A stretch of DNA of 64,000 bases from Pseudaquabacterium inlustre (GTDB taxonomy: Bacteria; Pseudomonadota; Gammaproteobacteria; Burkholderiales; Burkholderiaceae_C), in assembly GCF_038066595.1 (NCBI RefSeq), contig NZ_JBBUTH010000011.1:1-64000 (forward strand). The letters are read 5' to 3'. The position numbers and the translations under genes are program-made. Every line of letters begins with the position of its first letter. Position 1 is the stretch's first letter. The notes under the pieces were generated by a model, which did no database searches, had not been told where the DNA came from, and worked only from the letters and a program-made list of their open reading frames with translations. Positions 24,523-33,063 of this stretch are shown here, one piece after another.

Positions 24523-25125
24523 ATGATGCAGCCCCAGCTCGCCACCAAGAACGACAAGACCGCCGACGCCGAACGTGCCGGCGGCGACCGCCTGGAAGAC
24601 CAGCTCAGCTTCAAGAGCCGCTTCGTGCTGGTGTTCGGCGAGATCAACGACAAGCTGGCGCAAGCCACCTGCCGCCGCCTGCTGGCCCTGGCCGCCGACA
24701 GCGACGCACCGATCACCATGCTGATCAGCAGCCCCGGCGGCCATGTGGAATCGGGCGACGCCATCCACGACATGATCCGCTTCGTCAAGGCGCCGGTCAC
24801 CACGGTGGGCACCGGCTGGGTGGCCAGCGCCGGCGTGCACATCTTCCTGTCGCCCCCCAAGGAGCGCCGGCTGTGCCTGCCCAACACGCGCTTCATGATC
24901 CACCAGCCGGCCGGCGGCGCCGGCGGTCAGGCCAGCGACATCGCCATCCAGGCCCGCGAGATCCTGCGCACCCGCGAGCGCATCGCCAAGGTCATCGCCA
25001 CGCAGACCGGCAAGCCGCTGGACACCGTGCGCGCCGACATGGAGCGCGACTTCTGGATGAGCGCCGACGAGGCGATCAGCTACGGCATCGTGTCCAAGGT
25101 CATCGAGCGTCAAGACCAGCTTTGA
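24523..25125 (+). CDS. ClpP-family serine protease (stand-alone paralogue)
   Basis: This 200-residue protein has the ClpP fold: FGEINDKLAQ, ITMLISSPGGHVESGDAIHDMIRF, VGTGWVASAGVHIFLS (nucleophile Ser in ASAG), FMIHQPAGG (catalytic His) and MERDFWMSADEAISYGIVSKV. The active-site loop differs slightly from the usual SMGA. No ClpX or ClpA gene is adjacent, so this is probably a second ClpP paralogue. Its 3' end overlaps the convergent tag gene by 16 bp. Confidence 0.85.
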   Translation: MMQPQLATKNDKTADAERAGGDRLEDQLSFKSRFVLVFGEINDKLAQATCRRLLALAADSDAPITMLISSPGGHVESGDAIHDMIRFVKAPVTTVGTGWVASAGVHIFLSPPKERRLCLPNTRFMIHQPAGGAGGQASDIAIQAREILRTRERIAKVIATQTGKPLDTVRADMERDFWMSADEAISYGIVSKVIERQDQL

Positions 25126-25730
25126 GCCGGTGATGTGAACGCCCGCCGCGCGGCCTCCACCCGCGCGCGGGTGATGCAGCCCTCGGCGTGGTCGTTCACC
25201 AGGCCCATGGCCTGCATGAAGGCATAGACCGTGGTCGGGCCCACAAAGGCCCAGCCGCGTTTCTTCAGCGCCTTGCTCAGCGCCACCGATTCCGGCGAGG
25301 TCGCCGCACCCACATCGGGTGACGGCCGCTCGGGCGGCGGCCGGTGGCGCCACACGAAGGCGGCCAGCGAGCCGGCCTCCTGCACCAGCGCCTGCGCGCA
25401 CTGCGCGTTGTGGATCACCGCCTCGATCTTGCCGCGGTGGCGCACGATGCCGGCATCGGCCAGCAGCCGCGCCACATCCTGCTCGCCAAAGCGCGCCACG
25501 CGATCGAACTCGAAGTTGGCGAAGGCCGCGCGGAAGTTCTCGCGCTTGGCCAGGATGGTGCGCCAGCTCAGACCCGACTGGAACGCCTCCAGACTCAGCT
25601 TCTCGAACAGCCGCCGGTCATCGGCCACCGGGTAGCCCCATTCCTCGTCGTGATAGGCCAGGTACTCGGGCGTGGCCAGGCACCAGCGGCAACGCGGCTG
25701 GCCGTCGGGGGCGGGGAGGGTGAAGGTCAT
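25110..25730 (-). CDS. tag: DNA-3-methyladenine glycosylase I
   Basis: This 206-residue enzyme removes 3-methyladenine from DNA. It has the zinc-binding N-terminus RCRWCLATPEYLAYHDEEWG, the core FEKLSLEAFQSGLSWRTILAKRENFR and the C-terminal metal ligands in NDHAEGC. WAFVGPTTVYAFMQAMGLVNDH is also characteristic. Length agrees with the family, with a short Pro-rich insertion (RHRPPPERPSP). It overlaps the convergent ClpP-like gene by 16 bp and lies 40 bp downstream of the helicase gene on the same strand. Confidence 0.92.
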   Translation of the reverse strand: MTFTLPAPDGQPRCRWCLATPEYLAYHDEEWGYPVADDRRLFEKLSLEAFQSGLSWRTILAKRENFRAAFANFEFDRVARFGEQDVARLLADAGIVRHRGKIEAVIHNAQCAQALVQEAGSLAAFVWRHRPPPERPSPDVGAATSPESVALSKALKKRGWAFVGPTTVYAFMQAMGLVNDHAEGCITRARVEAARRAFTSPAQSWS

Positions 25731-25770
25731 GACTGCAAGCCTTGTTGGACGGGGGTATCACCGGCGCGGG

Positions 25771-28700
25771 CTACACATCGCGCAGCACGCTGAACTCCTG
25801 AAACAGGTGGACCGGCAGGGCCGTAGCGAGTTTCCAGGTGATGCTCATGGGCCGCTCGCCTTCACTTCTGACCAGGGTGACTGGACCGCAGGCGCGATAG
25901 GGCATGGACCGGCTCGCCCGGACAAAGAGCTGGAAGCGCCAGCCGTTGCCCGGGCTGCCCAGATAGCGTCGGCCGGCCACGGTTTGCGGACCTGCCGTGT
26001 TCTGGCTCTGCCAGTGAAACAGGTCGGGACTGATGGCGTAGTCCTGATAGGCGATGCCGTCGTGATAACCCTCGCGCTTGTCGAGGGTGACGAATAGCAG
26101 CTCTGTCTTGCGCTGCTGCAGGGCCAGCACGCCCGCCTGGAAGGGGGCACGCGCCGTTGCAGTCAACCAGCCCACGGCCGTCAGCACCTCGCGCACCTGG
26201 TAGGCAGCATGCAGGCACAGCGGCGTGTCTTCCAGGCCTGAAACTGGTTGGTGCAACACTGTGCTGCGCGCCTGCAGCACGTCGGCCAACTCGCCCAGTT
26301 CTTCGGTGACCGGCCGATGGGCGGCCAGGCGCGCCAGAAAGGCAGCTGCGTCGCCGACCTGACCGTGCAGACCATCTACCTGATAGGCCAGCATCTGCAA
26401 CAGCTGGACCGCCTGGGTCTCGCGGACCGGGGCGGCGGCCGAGGCACCGATGCGGGCCATCAAGCCCAGGCGCAAGGGATCGTCCACATGCCGCAGTGCC
26501 GCCATGCGGCGGCCGAAATAGGCCTCTTCCGGTCCGGGCTCGCTGGCGAGCAGGCCGGCATCGCGGCGCAGCAGGGTCCAACTGCTGCGGCCCGCATCAC
26601 GATAGATCTCGTCCAACGACACCAGTTGGTCATGCATGAACTCGGCCAGCGCGGGCGTACGGCCGCCGCGCAGCGCCGAACTGGCCAGCAACTCCGCGCG
26701 CAGCCGCGACCAACTCTGCTGGGTGAGCGTGCGCAGACTGCGCAGCACCTGGTCGCGGGTCTGGCGCTGAAGGTGGATGTGACAGCCCGGTGGCAGGTGC
26801 CCGAAGCCCTGCTCCACGTTGGCCAGAAGCTCCCTGCGTGACTGGCCGGTCAATCCCGATAGCAACCGATCGAAGCGGAAGTCGCTGCGGTGTTGGCCCA
26901 CGAAGTCGAGCACCAGGCAGGCCGCTTTGCCCGCATCCAGCCGCAGCCCGCGGCCAACCTGCTGCTGAAAGACCACGGGGCTTTGCGTCGGGCGCAGCAG
27001 CAGCAGCGTGTCCACGAAGGGCAGGTCCACACCCTCGTTGTACAGGTCGACCGTGACCAGGGCGCACAGTTCGCCCGACGCCAGCCGCTGTGGTGCACGC
27101 CGACGCTCGTCGTCGGGGGTCTCGCTTGTAATGCAGGCGGCAGGCAGGCCGGCCCGATTGAACTGTTCCGCCATGAACCGGGCGTGCGCCATCGACACGC
27201 AGAACACCAGAGCCCGGCATTGCCGCGCATCGCTGGCCAAGCGCTGCCACTCGCGCAACACCAGCCGTGCCCGCAGTTGGTTGGCATCCACCACCTGGGC
27301 GATGGCATGCTGCTCACTGGCCCCGCGGCCCCACGGCACGGCCGAAAAGTCGGTGTCGTCGTCGCAGGCGTAGTACTCGAAGGGCGCCAGAAGTTGCAGA
27401 TCCAGCGCACGCCACAGCCGCAGTTCCACGGCTGGGCGCCCATCGGGGCGCATGTCGAAGAATTGCGTGATGGGCAGGCCGTCGCCGCGCTCGGGTGTGG
27501 CGGTGAGGCCGAGCAGCAACGCCGGCTGGATGGCGCTGGCCAGGTCCGTGAAGCGATGCGCTGCGATGCGGTGGCATTCGTCGATCACCACGCTGTGCCA
27601 GTAGCCGGAACCGACACTGGCCACGACGCCACGGCTTGCCAGGCTGTCGATCGTGGCAAACAGGTGATCGTGCTGCGCAGGCTGCCGCCCACCGGCCAGC
27701 ATTTCCCCGAACGTGCCATCGCGCAGCACCTCGCGGTAAGTGCGCAAGGCCTGGCGCAGGATCTCCTCGCGGTGCGCCACAAACAGCAGACGTGGCCGGC
27801 CGCCCTGCTGTTGACATGTGCGGCGGTAGTCGAGTGCCGCGACCACAGTCTTGCCGGTGCCAGTGGCGGCCACCAGCAGGTTGCGATGCCGACCATGAGC
27901 GCGCTCGGTCGCCAGTTGTTCCAGCATGTCCTGCTGATGCGGCGCCGGAACAATGTCGAAAAAGCCAGTGATCAGCGATGCGTCGGGCCGCGCATCGTCG
28001 CTCGCGCTACCGCTTCCAAACGCCTGGCGTGCGCGGCGCAAGGCTTCGTCCAGTGCCGCGCGGTGGGTCGGGACACCCGGCAGGTAGCGCTGGAACTCCG
28101 CGTCGTGCCACAGCGTCTCGAACGTGGCCTCAGCGCGTTGGAAGAGCGCCGCCTGCGCGCGCTGCGTCAGCTTGACCGTCCACTCTAGGCCACCGGTCAG
28201 CGCCGCGCCAGACAGGTTGGCGCTGCCGACATAGGCCGAGCCGAAGCCGCTGTTGCGATGGAAGACCCAGGCCTTGGCATGCAGCCGGGTGCGACGGCCG
28301 TCGAGCGAGACCTTCAGTTCGCAACCGGGCAACCCGGCCAGCATGTCGAGCGCTTCGGCCTGGGTGGCGCCGGTGTAGGTGGTGGTCAGCACGCGCAGGC
28401 GCACACGGGGCTGACCCTCTGCATTCAGCGCCGTGATCTGCTGCAGCACATCGGCCAGCTTGCGCACGCCCTCCTTGCGAATGAAGCTCACCAGGATGTC
28501 AACCCGATCGGCAGAGGCCAGTTCGTGCCGCAACTCCTGCAGCAGCGAGGGCGTGCCCTTCCCGGCGGTAAAGAGCCATGGCGCCGCCAGGCCGAGGCTT
28601 GGCGGCGCTGGAAACTGTCGGTCGCCGCGCCACGCCGTCAGCTGGCGCGGCGGCGCGGCAATCATGTCCACGATGTCCGCCAGATCCTGACCGCGTTGCA

Positions 28701-28968
28701 GTGCGCTGGCGCGCCGCCGCAGCTCGGCCAACAGCCCGTTGACCAGCGTTAGTTGGCGCTCCCGGCGCTCTTCGCCTTCACCGCCGACCTCTTCGAGGAT
28801 CAGCGTCAGTTGCCGCGCCAGTGCCTCGGCCAGGGTCTGTGGCAGGTCGTCGACCAACGCCTCGGTGCGTGTGATGCCGGCCGGCAGCGTAGCGGCCAGC
28901 CGCTCAGTGACCAGCAACTCATAGAGCCCATCGGGCCAGCTTCTGGGGAGGTCAGCGCGCGACGCCAT
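25771..28968 (-). CDS. PLD nuclease-SF2 helicase-DUF3427 protein
   Basis: This 1065-residue protein has a phospholipase-D-like nuclease domain (HAKAWVF with His230 and Lys232; AYVGSANLSG near 244-254). A DEAD/DEAH-type SF2 helicase core follows: Walker A ATGTGKT at 368-374, VIDECHR at 461-467, TATPERGD near 489-496, and VGRGLRLDAGK. A C-terminal DUF3427-type domain spans about 800-1065. This architecture occurs as single large genes in bacterial genomes and is suggestive of DNA processing or phage defence; no activity is proven from sequence. Codon use is less extreme than in neighbouring genes, which suggests acquisition. It starts at ATG 28968 and stands between tag and the aor operon. Confidence 0.85.
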   Translation of the reverse strand: MASRADLPRSWPDGLYELLVTERLAATLPAGITRTEALVDDLPQTLAEALARQLTLILEEVGGEGEERRERQLTLVNGLLAELRRRASALQRGQDLADIVDMIAAPPRQLTAWRGDRQFPAPPSLGLAAPWLFTAGKGTPSLLQELRHELASADRVDILVSFIRKEGVRKLADVLQQITALNAEGQPRVRLRVLTTTYTGATQAEALDMLAGLPGCELKVSLDGRRTRLHAKAWVFHRNSGFGSAYVGSANLSGAALTGGLEWTVKLTQRAQAALFQRAEATFETLWHDAEFQRYLPGVPTHRAALDEALRRARQAFGSGSASDDARPDASLITGFFDIVPAPHQQDMLEQLATERAHGRHRNLLVAATGTGKTVVAALDYRRTCQQQGGRPRLLFVAHREEILRQALRTYREVLRDGTFGEMLAGGRQPAQHDHLFATIDSLASRGVVASVGSGYWHSVVIDECHRIAAHRFTDLASAIQPALLLGLTATPERGDGLPITQFFDMRPDGRPAVELRLWRALDLQLLAPFEYYACDDDTDFSAVPWGRGASEQHAIAQVVDANQLRARLVLREWQRLASDARQCRALVFCVSMAHARFMAEQFNRAGLPAACITSETPDDERRRAPQRLASGELCALVTVDLYNEGVDLPFVDTLLLLRPTQSPVVFQQQVGRGLRLDAGKAACLVLDFVGQHRSDFRFDRLLSGLTGQSRRELLANVEQGFGHLPPGCHIHLQRQTRDQVLRSLRTLTQQSWSRLRAELLASSALRGGRTPALAEFMHDQLVSLDEIYRDAGRSSWTLLRRDAGLLASEPGPEEAYFGRRMAALRHVDDPLRLGLMARIGASAAAPVRETQAVQLLQMLAYQVDGLHGQVGDAAAFLARLAAHRPVTEELGELADVLQARSTVLHQPVSGLEDTPLCLHAAYQVREVLTAVGWLTATARAPFQAGVLALQQRKTELLFVTLDKREGYHDGIAYQDYAISPDLFHWQSQNTAGPQTVAGRRYLGSPGNGWRFQLFVRASRSMPYRACGPVTLVRSEGERPMSITWKLATALPVHLFQEFSVLRDV

Positions 28969-28995
28969 GCCGCGTATTCTGGCCGATGGGTCGCC

Positions 28996-29301
28996 TCACC
29001 CTCCCCCCCGCTGCATGTACAGATCGAAGTAGCGCATGAAGGCCTCGCGATCAGCCTCGGGTGTGGCGGGCGCGAAGCGGTAGTGGATCTGCATGCGCGG
29101 CATGCGGATCAGCGCGATCTGGCGCGGCGGCAGGGTCTGCCAGTCGATCGTCAGCGGGCCGCCAGGCAGGTCAACCGTGGCCTGGCCGGGGGCGCTCAGG
29201 CGCCAGGCCTGGTCGCGCACGGCGCCGGGCAGCCAGCCCAGCCATTCGGCCTCGGTGCAGCCTTGTTCGCGGCTGAACTCGGCGGCGTAGTGCGCTTGCA
29301 T
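28996..29301 (-). CDS. Small conserved-looking protein at the 3' end of the aor operon
   Basis: This 101-residue soluble protein is not recognised. It begins MQAHYAAEFSREQGCTEAEWLGWLPGAV and contains TIDWQTLPPRQIALIRMPRMQIHYRF, then a C-terminal helix ending in GGG. It follows the MoaD-like gene by 55 bp on the same strand, so it is probably part of the aor transcript and may help cofactor insertion or enzyme assembly. The terminal GGG recalls the MoaD-like C-terminus, but there is no ubiquitin-like core. The start at ATG 29301 gives the shortest overlap-free frame. Confidence 0.6.
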   Translation of the reverse strand: MQAHYAAEFSREQGCTEAEWLGWLPGAVRDQAWRLSAPGQATVDLPGGPLTIDWQTLPPRQIALIRMPRMQIHYRFAPATPEADREAFMRYFDLYMQRGGG

Positions 29302-29356
29302 GGTGGGGCGGCGGGTCAGCGGGCCTGCACGGCGCGGCAGCCGGGGCCGGGCGGGA

Positions 29357-29614
29357 TCAGCCGCCGGCCACCGGCGGCCAGATGGCCAGCACGTCGCCGT
29401 CGACCAGCGCACGCGTGGCGCGCTCCTCGGGCGGCACGAAGACGCCATTGATCAGCACCAGGTGCACCAGCTTCATCGGCAGGCCATAGGGCTCGATCAG
29501 CTGGAGGATGGTGCTGCCCTCGGGCACGGTGTCGAGTTGCAGCACATTGCCCTGGCGGCGGTCGGCGGGCAGGTACTCGGACAGGCTGGCGTAGAGCTTG
29601 AAGGTGATGCGCAT
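29357..29614 (-). CDS. MoaD/ThiS-family sulfur-carrier protein of the aor operon
   Basis: This 85-residue protein has the beta-grasp ubiquitin-like pattern MRITFKLYASLSEYLPADRR...LVLINGVFVPPEERATRALVDGDVLAIWPPVAGG. It ends in the Gly-Gly needed for thiocarboxylation. MoaD proteins supply sulfur to molybdopterin. Its place between the FAD subunit gene and a small unknown gene in the AOR operon suggests dedicated pterin synthesis for the tungsten enzyme. It lies 67 bp after the FAD subunit gene. Confidence 0.85.
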   Translation of the reverse strand: MRITFKLYASLSEYLPADRRQGNVLQLDTVPEGSTILQLIEPYGLPMKLVHLVLINGVFVPPEERATRALVDGDVLAIWPPVAGG

Positions 29615-29681
29615 GGTGGGCGGGGGCCAGCGGTCGGGTGAGGTGGGCGGGATCGGGCCGCGATGCTGCCCGATCCGGCCA

Positions 29682-31112
29682 TCACTTCGCGTGCGCGGGG
29701 TCTTGCTGGGCCTGCGCGCTGGCCAGGTAGGCGGCCATCAGCTGCGTGGGGTCTTCCAGCAGGCGGGTCTTCCACTCGGGCTTCAGGCGCACGCCGCCTT
29801 CCACCAGGCCGCGCATCACGCCCACATGCTCGATGAAGCCGATGGCGTTGCAGCCGACCAGGTAGTCGTCCTTGAACTGCAGGCTGATGTGCTTGTCGGC
29901 GGCGCGGTCGGTCAGCTCGACATGCTGGCCGCCTTGCACGCCCTGCCAGTTGCCGAAGCTGCACGAGATCAGGCCCAGCGTGTCCAGCACGTTGATCTGG
30001 GTGACGCCCTTCAGTTCGGCCTTCTGGCCCACCATGTTCAGCGCGGCCACGCGCGCCTGCTCGGCGGCATTGGGCTGGATGGCGCTGACGATGGTGGTGC
30101 CGCTGACCTTGTCGAAGGCCTCGGCGCAGTCGCCCGCGGCGTAGATGCCTTCCACGTTGGTCTGCAGGTGCTCGTCGGTCAGCACGCCCACCAGGCAGCG
30201 GATGCCCGAGTGCTCGAGGAAGCCGATGTTGGGCTTGACGCCGGTGGCGCTGATGACCAGGTCGGCCTCGAGGCGCTGGCCGGTGGACAGGCGCACGGTC
30301 ATCGGTGCGGCGGCCTTGGCGGGGGCGGCCGCAGCCGGGGCAGCGGCCGGCGCCGGGGCCGGCGCAGGCGCGGGCGCAAGGCCCACGGCCTGGGCCAGGC
30401 GGCTCAGCAGGCCGGGCTGGGGCGTGTGGCTGGGTGGTGGCACCAGGGCGGCGGCAGGCTCGTGCGCGGGCAGCGGGCGCTCGATGGCCTCGACGCGGGC
30501 GCCGGTGTAGACGGCCACGCCCTTCTTCTCGCACCAGTCCTTGATCATGCCGCCGGCGGTGGGGCCCATCATGCGCGGCACCATGCGGTCGCCCATCTCG
30601 ACGACGCTGAGCTGCACGCCGCGCTGCTGCAGCGCTTCCATGATGATGCAGCCGATGAAGCCGGCGCCCATCTGCAGCACGCGGGCGCCGGGCTTGGCCA
30701 GCGCGGCGATGGCGCGTGCATCCTTCAGCGTCCAGCAGGTGTGCACGCCGGGGCCATGGATGCCGGGCACCGGCGGGCTGGCCGGGCTGGAGCCGGTGGC
30801 GATCAGCAGCTTGTCGAAGGATTCGGTGCTGCCGTCGCTGAGCGTCACGCTGCGCGCGGCGGCGTCGACCTTCGTGGCCTTGACGCCGCGGCGCAGCGTG
30901 ATGCGCAGATCCTGGTAGTGGCTGACGCCGTGGCGCAGGTGCGTGCCGTCCTCACCCACCTTGCCGATCAGCAGGTAGGGAATGGCCATGCGCGAATAGG
31001 GCGCCTCGGGCTCGTCGCCGATGATGACGATCTCGTCGCGCGGGGCGTGCTTGCGGATGGTTTCGGCGGCGATCACGCCGGCCGGGCCAGCGCCCAGGAT
31101 CACGTGTTTCAT
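29682..31112 (-). CDS. FAD/NAD-dependent oxidoreductase subunit of AOR (AorC-type)
   Basis: This 476-residue flavoprotein has the FAD motif GAGPAG (residues 7-12), a second dinucleotide motif QMGAGFIG near 147-154 and the flavin-site segment YAAGDCAEAFD. In betaproteobacterial AOR complexes this subunit passes electrons between NAD(H) and the Fe-S subunits. An Ala/Pro-rich low-complexity stretch at about residues 212-270 (bases 30303-30479) interrupts the domain and looks like an inserted linker. The ATG at 31112 follows an intrinsic terminator that separates it from the W-enzyme gene, so expression may be attenuated. Confidence 0.82.
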   Translation of the reverse strand: MKHVILGAGPAGVIAAETIRKHAPRDEIVIIGDEPEAPYSRMAIPYLLIGKVGEDGTHLRHGVSHYQDLRITLRRGVKATKVDAAARSVTLSDGSTESFDKLLIATGSSPASPPVPGIHGPGVHTCWTLKDARAIAALAKPGARVLQMGAGFIGCIIMEALQQRGVQLSVVEMGDRMVPRMMGPTAGGMIKDWCEKKGVAVYTGARVEAIERPLPAHEPAAALVPPPSHTPQPGLLSRLAQAVGLAPAPAPAPAPAAAPAAAAPAKAAAPMTVRLSTGQRLEADLVISATGVKPNIGFLEHSGIRCLVGVLTDEHLQTNVEGIYAAGDCAEAFDKVSGTTIVSAIQPNAAEQARVAALNMVGQKAELKGVTQINVLDTLGLISCSFGNWQGVQGGQHVELTDRAADKHISLQFKDDYLVGCNAIGFIEHVGVMRGLVEGGVRLKPEWKTRLLEDPTQLMAAYLASAQAQQDPAHAK

Positions 31113-31130
31113 GTGAGGGACTTTCCAACG

Positions 31131-31159
31131 AAAAAGGGCGCGGGGCAGGCCCGCGCCCT
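31131..31159 (-). terminator. Intrinsic terminator between aorB and aorC
   Basis: On the minus strand AGGGCGCGGG pairs perfectly with CCCGCGCCCT around a 5-base loop, and a run of five T follows (plus strand AAAAA at 31131-31135). The stem lies 28 nt after the W-enzyme stop and 18 nt before the FAD-subunit start. It is a textbook Rho-independent terminator inside the operon. Confidence 0.8.
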
Positions 31160-31186
31160 GTGTGGTCTGCAAGCCGTGGCGGCCGA

Positions 31187-33034
31187 TCAGAGGCCCAGAC
31201 GCTCGCGGGTCTCGGGCTTGAGCGTGCCGTCGGCGTTCCAGCCGCGGGCGGCGTAGTACTTCGGCAGCATCTCGGGCAGCTTGTTCACCAGGCCCTTGGC
31301 CGGGCCGGTCTTGGCCGGCTCTTCCAGCAGGCGCTTGGGCAGCGTGTCGTCGGCGGCGGTGAAGCCGGCGGCGTTGTTGAATTCACGCTCCATGTTCCAG
31401 ATGCGCTCACCGATCTTGGCCATGTTCTCAAGCGTGAACTCGGGGCCGCAAGCGGCAGCCACCTGCGGCGCCACGTCGGCCAGGCCCCAGGCGAAGCTGG
31501 TGAAGATGCAGATGCCGGCCGAGTCGAAGGCGGCGGTGGCGTCCTGGAAGGCGATGACCAGTTCGGGCTTGCCTTCGGCGGTCAGCGGATCGGTCTTGAC
31601 CGGGATGCCCAGCACTTCCGATGCCACGGTGTAGCTGCGCAGGTGGCAGGCGCCGCGGTTGCTGGTGGCGTAGGTCAGGCCCATGCCCTGGATGCCGCGC
31701 GAGTCGTAGGCCGGGAATTCCTGGCCCTTGACGCTCATGCTCAACTCGGGGTGGCCGTACTTCTTGCACAGGCGTGCCGAGCCCTCGCCGATCTCCTTGC
31801 CGAAGCCTTCGCCCTTGGCGGTCATGTCGGCCAGCTGGCACAGCGCCTGGGCGCTGCCGAACGGGGCCTCGATGCCCAGCACTTCCTTGGTGATGACGCC
31901 CATCTCGTAGAGCTCCATCACCGCACCGATGGTGGCGCCGAAGGAGATCGGGTCCATGCCCTGCTCGTTGCAGATCAGGTTGGCGTACTGCAGCGCTTCC
32001 AGGTCGTTGACGCCGTTGGCGGCGCCCAGGGCCCAGGCCGCTTCGTATTCCAGGCCGCCCGAGGCACCCCAGTACTGCGGCTTGTTCTGCACGCTGAAGT
32101 GGTTCTGGTCGATCTTGGAGATGCGGCCGCAGGCGATGGTGCAGCCGAAGCAGGCCTGGTTGGTCACCAGGTGCTTCTTGCCGTCGGTGGCGCGCGGCGT
32201 GGCCATGGCTTCAGCCGAGATGTCCTTGGCGCCTTCGAACTGGATGTCGCGGTGGTTGCGGGTGGGCAGCGCACCGATCTCGTTGATGACGTTCATCAGC
32301 ACCTGGGTGCCGTAGGTCGGCAGGCCCTGGCCGGTGACGGCGTTCTCGGCGAGGATCTTCTTCTTCTCGAAGGTGACCTGCATGAACTCCTTGGGGTTGG
32401 CCACGTTGCCCACGCCCTTGGTGCCGCGCGCGGCGATCGCCTTGAGGTTCTTGCTGCCCATCACGGCGCCCACGCCCGAGCGGCCGGCCGCTCGGTGCAG
32501 GTCGTTCACGACGGCGGCGTAAAGCACCTTGTTCTCACCGGCCAGGCCGATGCTGGACACGCGGGTCAGCGGGTCCTGGTGCTGCTTCTTGATGATCTCT
32601 TCGGTTTCCCAGACGCTCTTGCCCCACAGGTGCGAGGCGTCGCGCAGCTCGGCCTTGTCGTCCTCGATGGCCAGGTACACGGGCTTCGGGCTCGCGCCTT
32701 CGAAGATCACCATGTCCCAGCCGGCCATCTTCAGCTCGGCGCCGAAGTAGCCGCCCGAGTTGGAGCAGGCGATGGCGCCGGTCAGCGGGCCCTTGGTGAC
32801 GACGGTGTAGCGGCCGCCGGTGGAGGCCATGGTGCCGGTCAGCGGGCCGGTGGCCCAGATGATCTTGTTGGCGGCGGACAGCGGGTCGACCTTGGGGTCG
32901 ATCTCCTCGACCAGGTACTTGCTGGCCAGGCCGCGCGAACCGAGGTAGGCCTTCGCCCACTCCATGTTCAGCGGTTCGCTGGCCACCGTGCCGGTGGTGA
33001 GGTTGACGCGGAGGATTTTTCCAGCCCAGGACAT
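31187..33034 (-). CDS. aorB: Tungsten-containing aldehyde:ferredoxin oxidoreductase (AorB-type)
   Basis: This 615-residue enzyme oxidises aldehydes to acids. It has the tungsten-bis-pterin fold: KILRVNLTTGTVASEPL at the start, GPLTGTMASTGGRYTVVTKGPLTGAIACSNSGG in the pterin region and NDLHRAAGRSGVGAVMGSKNLKAI. Cluster ligands are Cys295, Cys298 and Cys302 (CFGCTIAC) with Cys509 in DSAGIC. Length matches AOR-family enzymes (about 600-620). It lies 29 bp after the Fe-S subunit gene and precedes the FAD subunit and MoaD-like genes, the aor gene order known from Aromatoleum. The ATG at 33034 gives the canonical N-terminus. Confidence 0.92.
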   Translation of the reverse strand: MSWAGKILRVNLTTGTVASEPLNMEWAKAYLGSRGLASKYLVEEIDPKVDPLSAANKIIWATGPLTGTMASTGGRYTVVTKGPLTGAIACSNSGGYFGAELKMAGWDMVIFEGASPKPVYLAIEDDKAELRDASHLWGKSVWETEEIIKKQHQDPLTRVSSIGLAGENKVLYAAVVNDLHRAAGRSGVGAVMGSKNLKAIAARGTKGVGNVANPKEFMQVTFEKKKILAENAVTGQGLPTYGTQVLMNVINEIGALPTRNHRDIQFEGAKDISAEAMATPRATDGKKHLVTNQACFGCTIACGRISKIDQNHFSVQNKPQYWGASGGLEYEAAWALGAANGVNDLEALQYANLICNEQGMDPISFGATIGAVMELYEMGVITKEVLGIEAPFGSAQALCQLADMTAKGEGFGKEIGEGSARLCKKYGHPELSMSVKGQEFPAYDSRGIQGMGLTYATSNRGACHLRSYTVASEVLGIPVKTDPLTAEGKPELVIAFQDATAAFDSAGICIFTSFAWGLADVAPQVAAACGPEFTLENMAKIGERIWNMEREFNNAAGFTAADDTLPKRLLEEPAKTGPAKGLVNKLPEMLPKYYAARGWNADGTLKPETRERLGL

Positions 33035-33063
33035 GTGTCGGTGCTCCGGTGGGGGTCGGGGAA

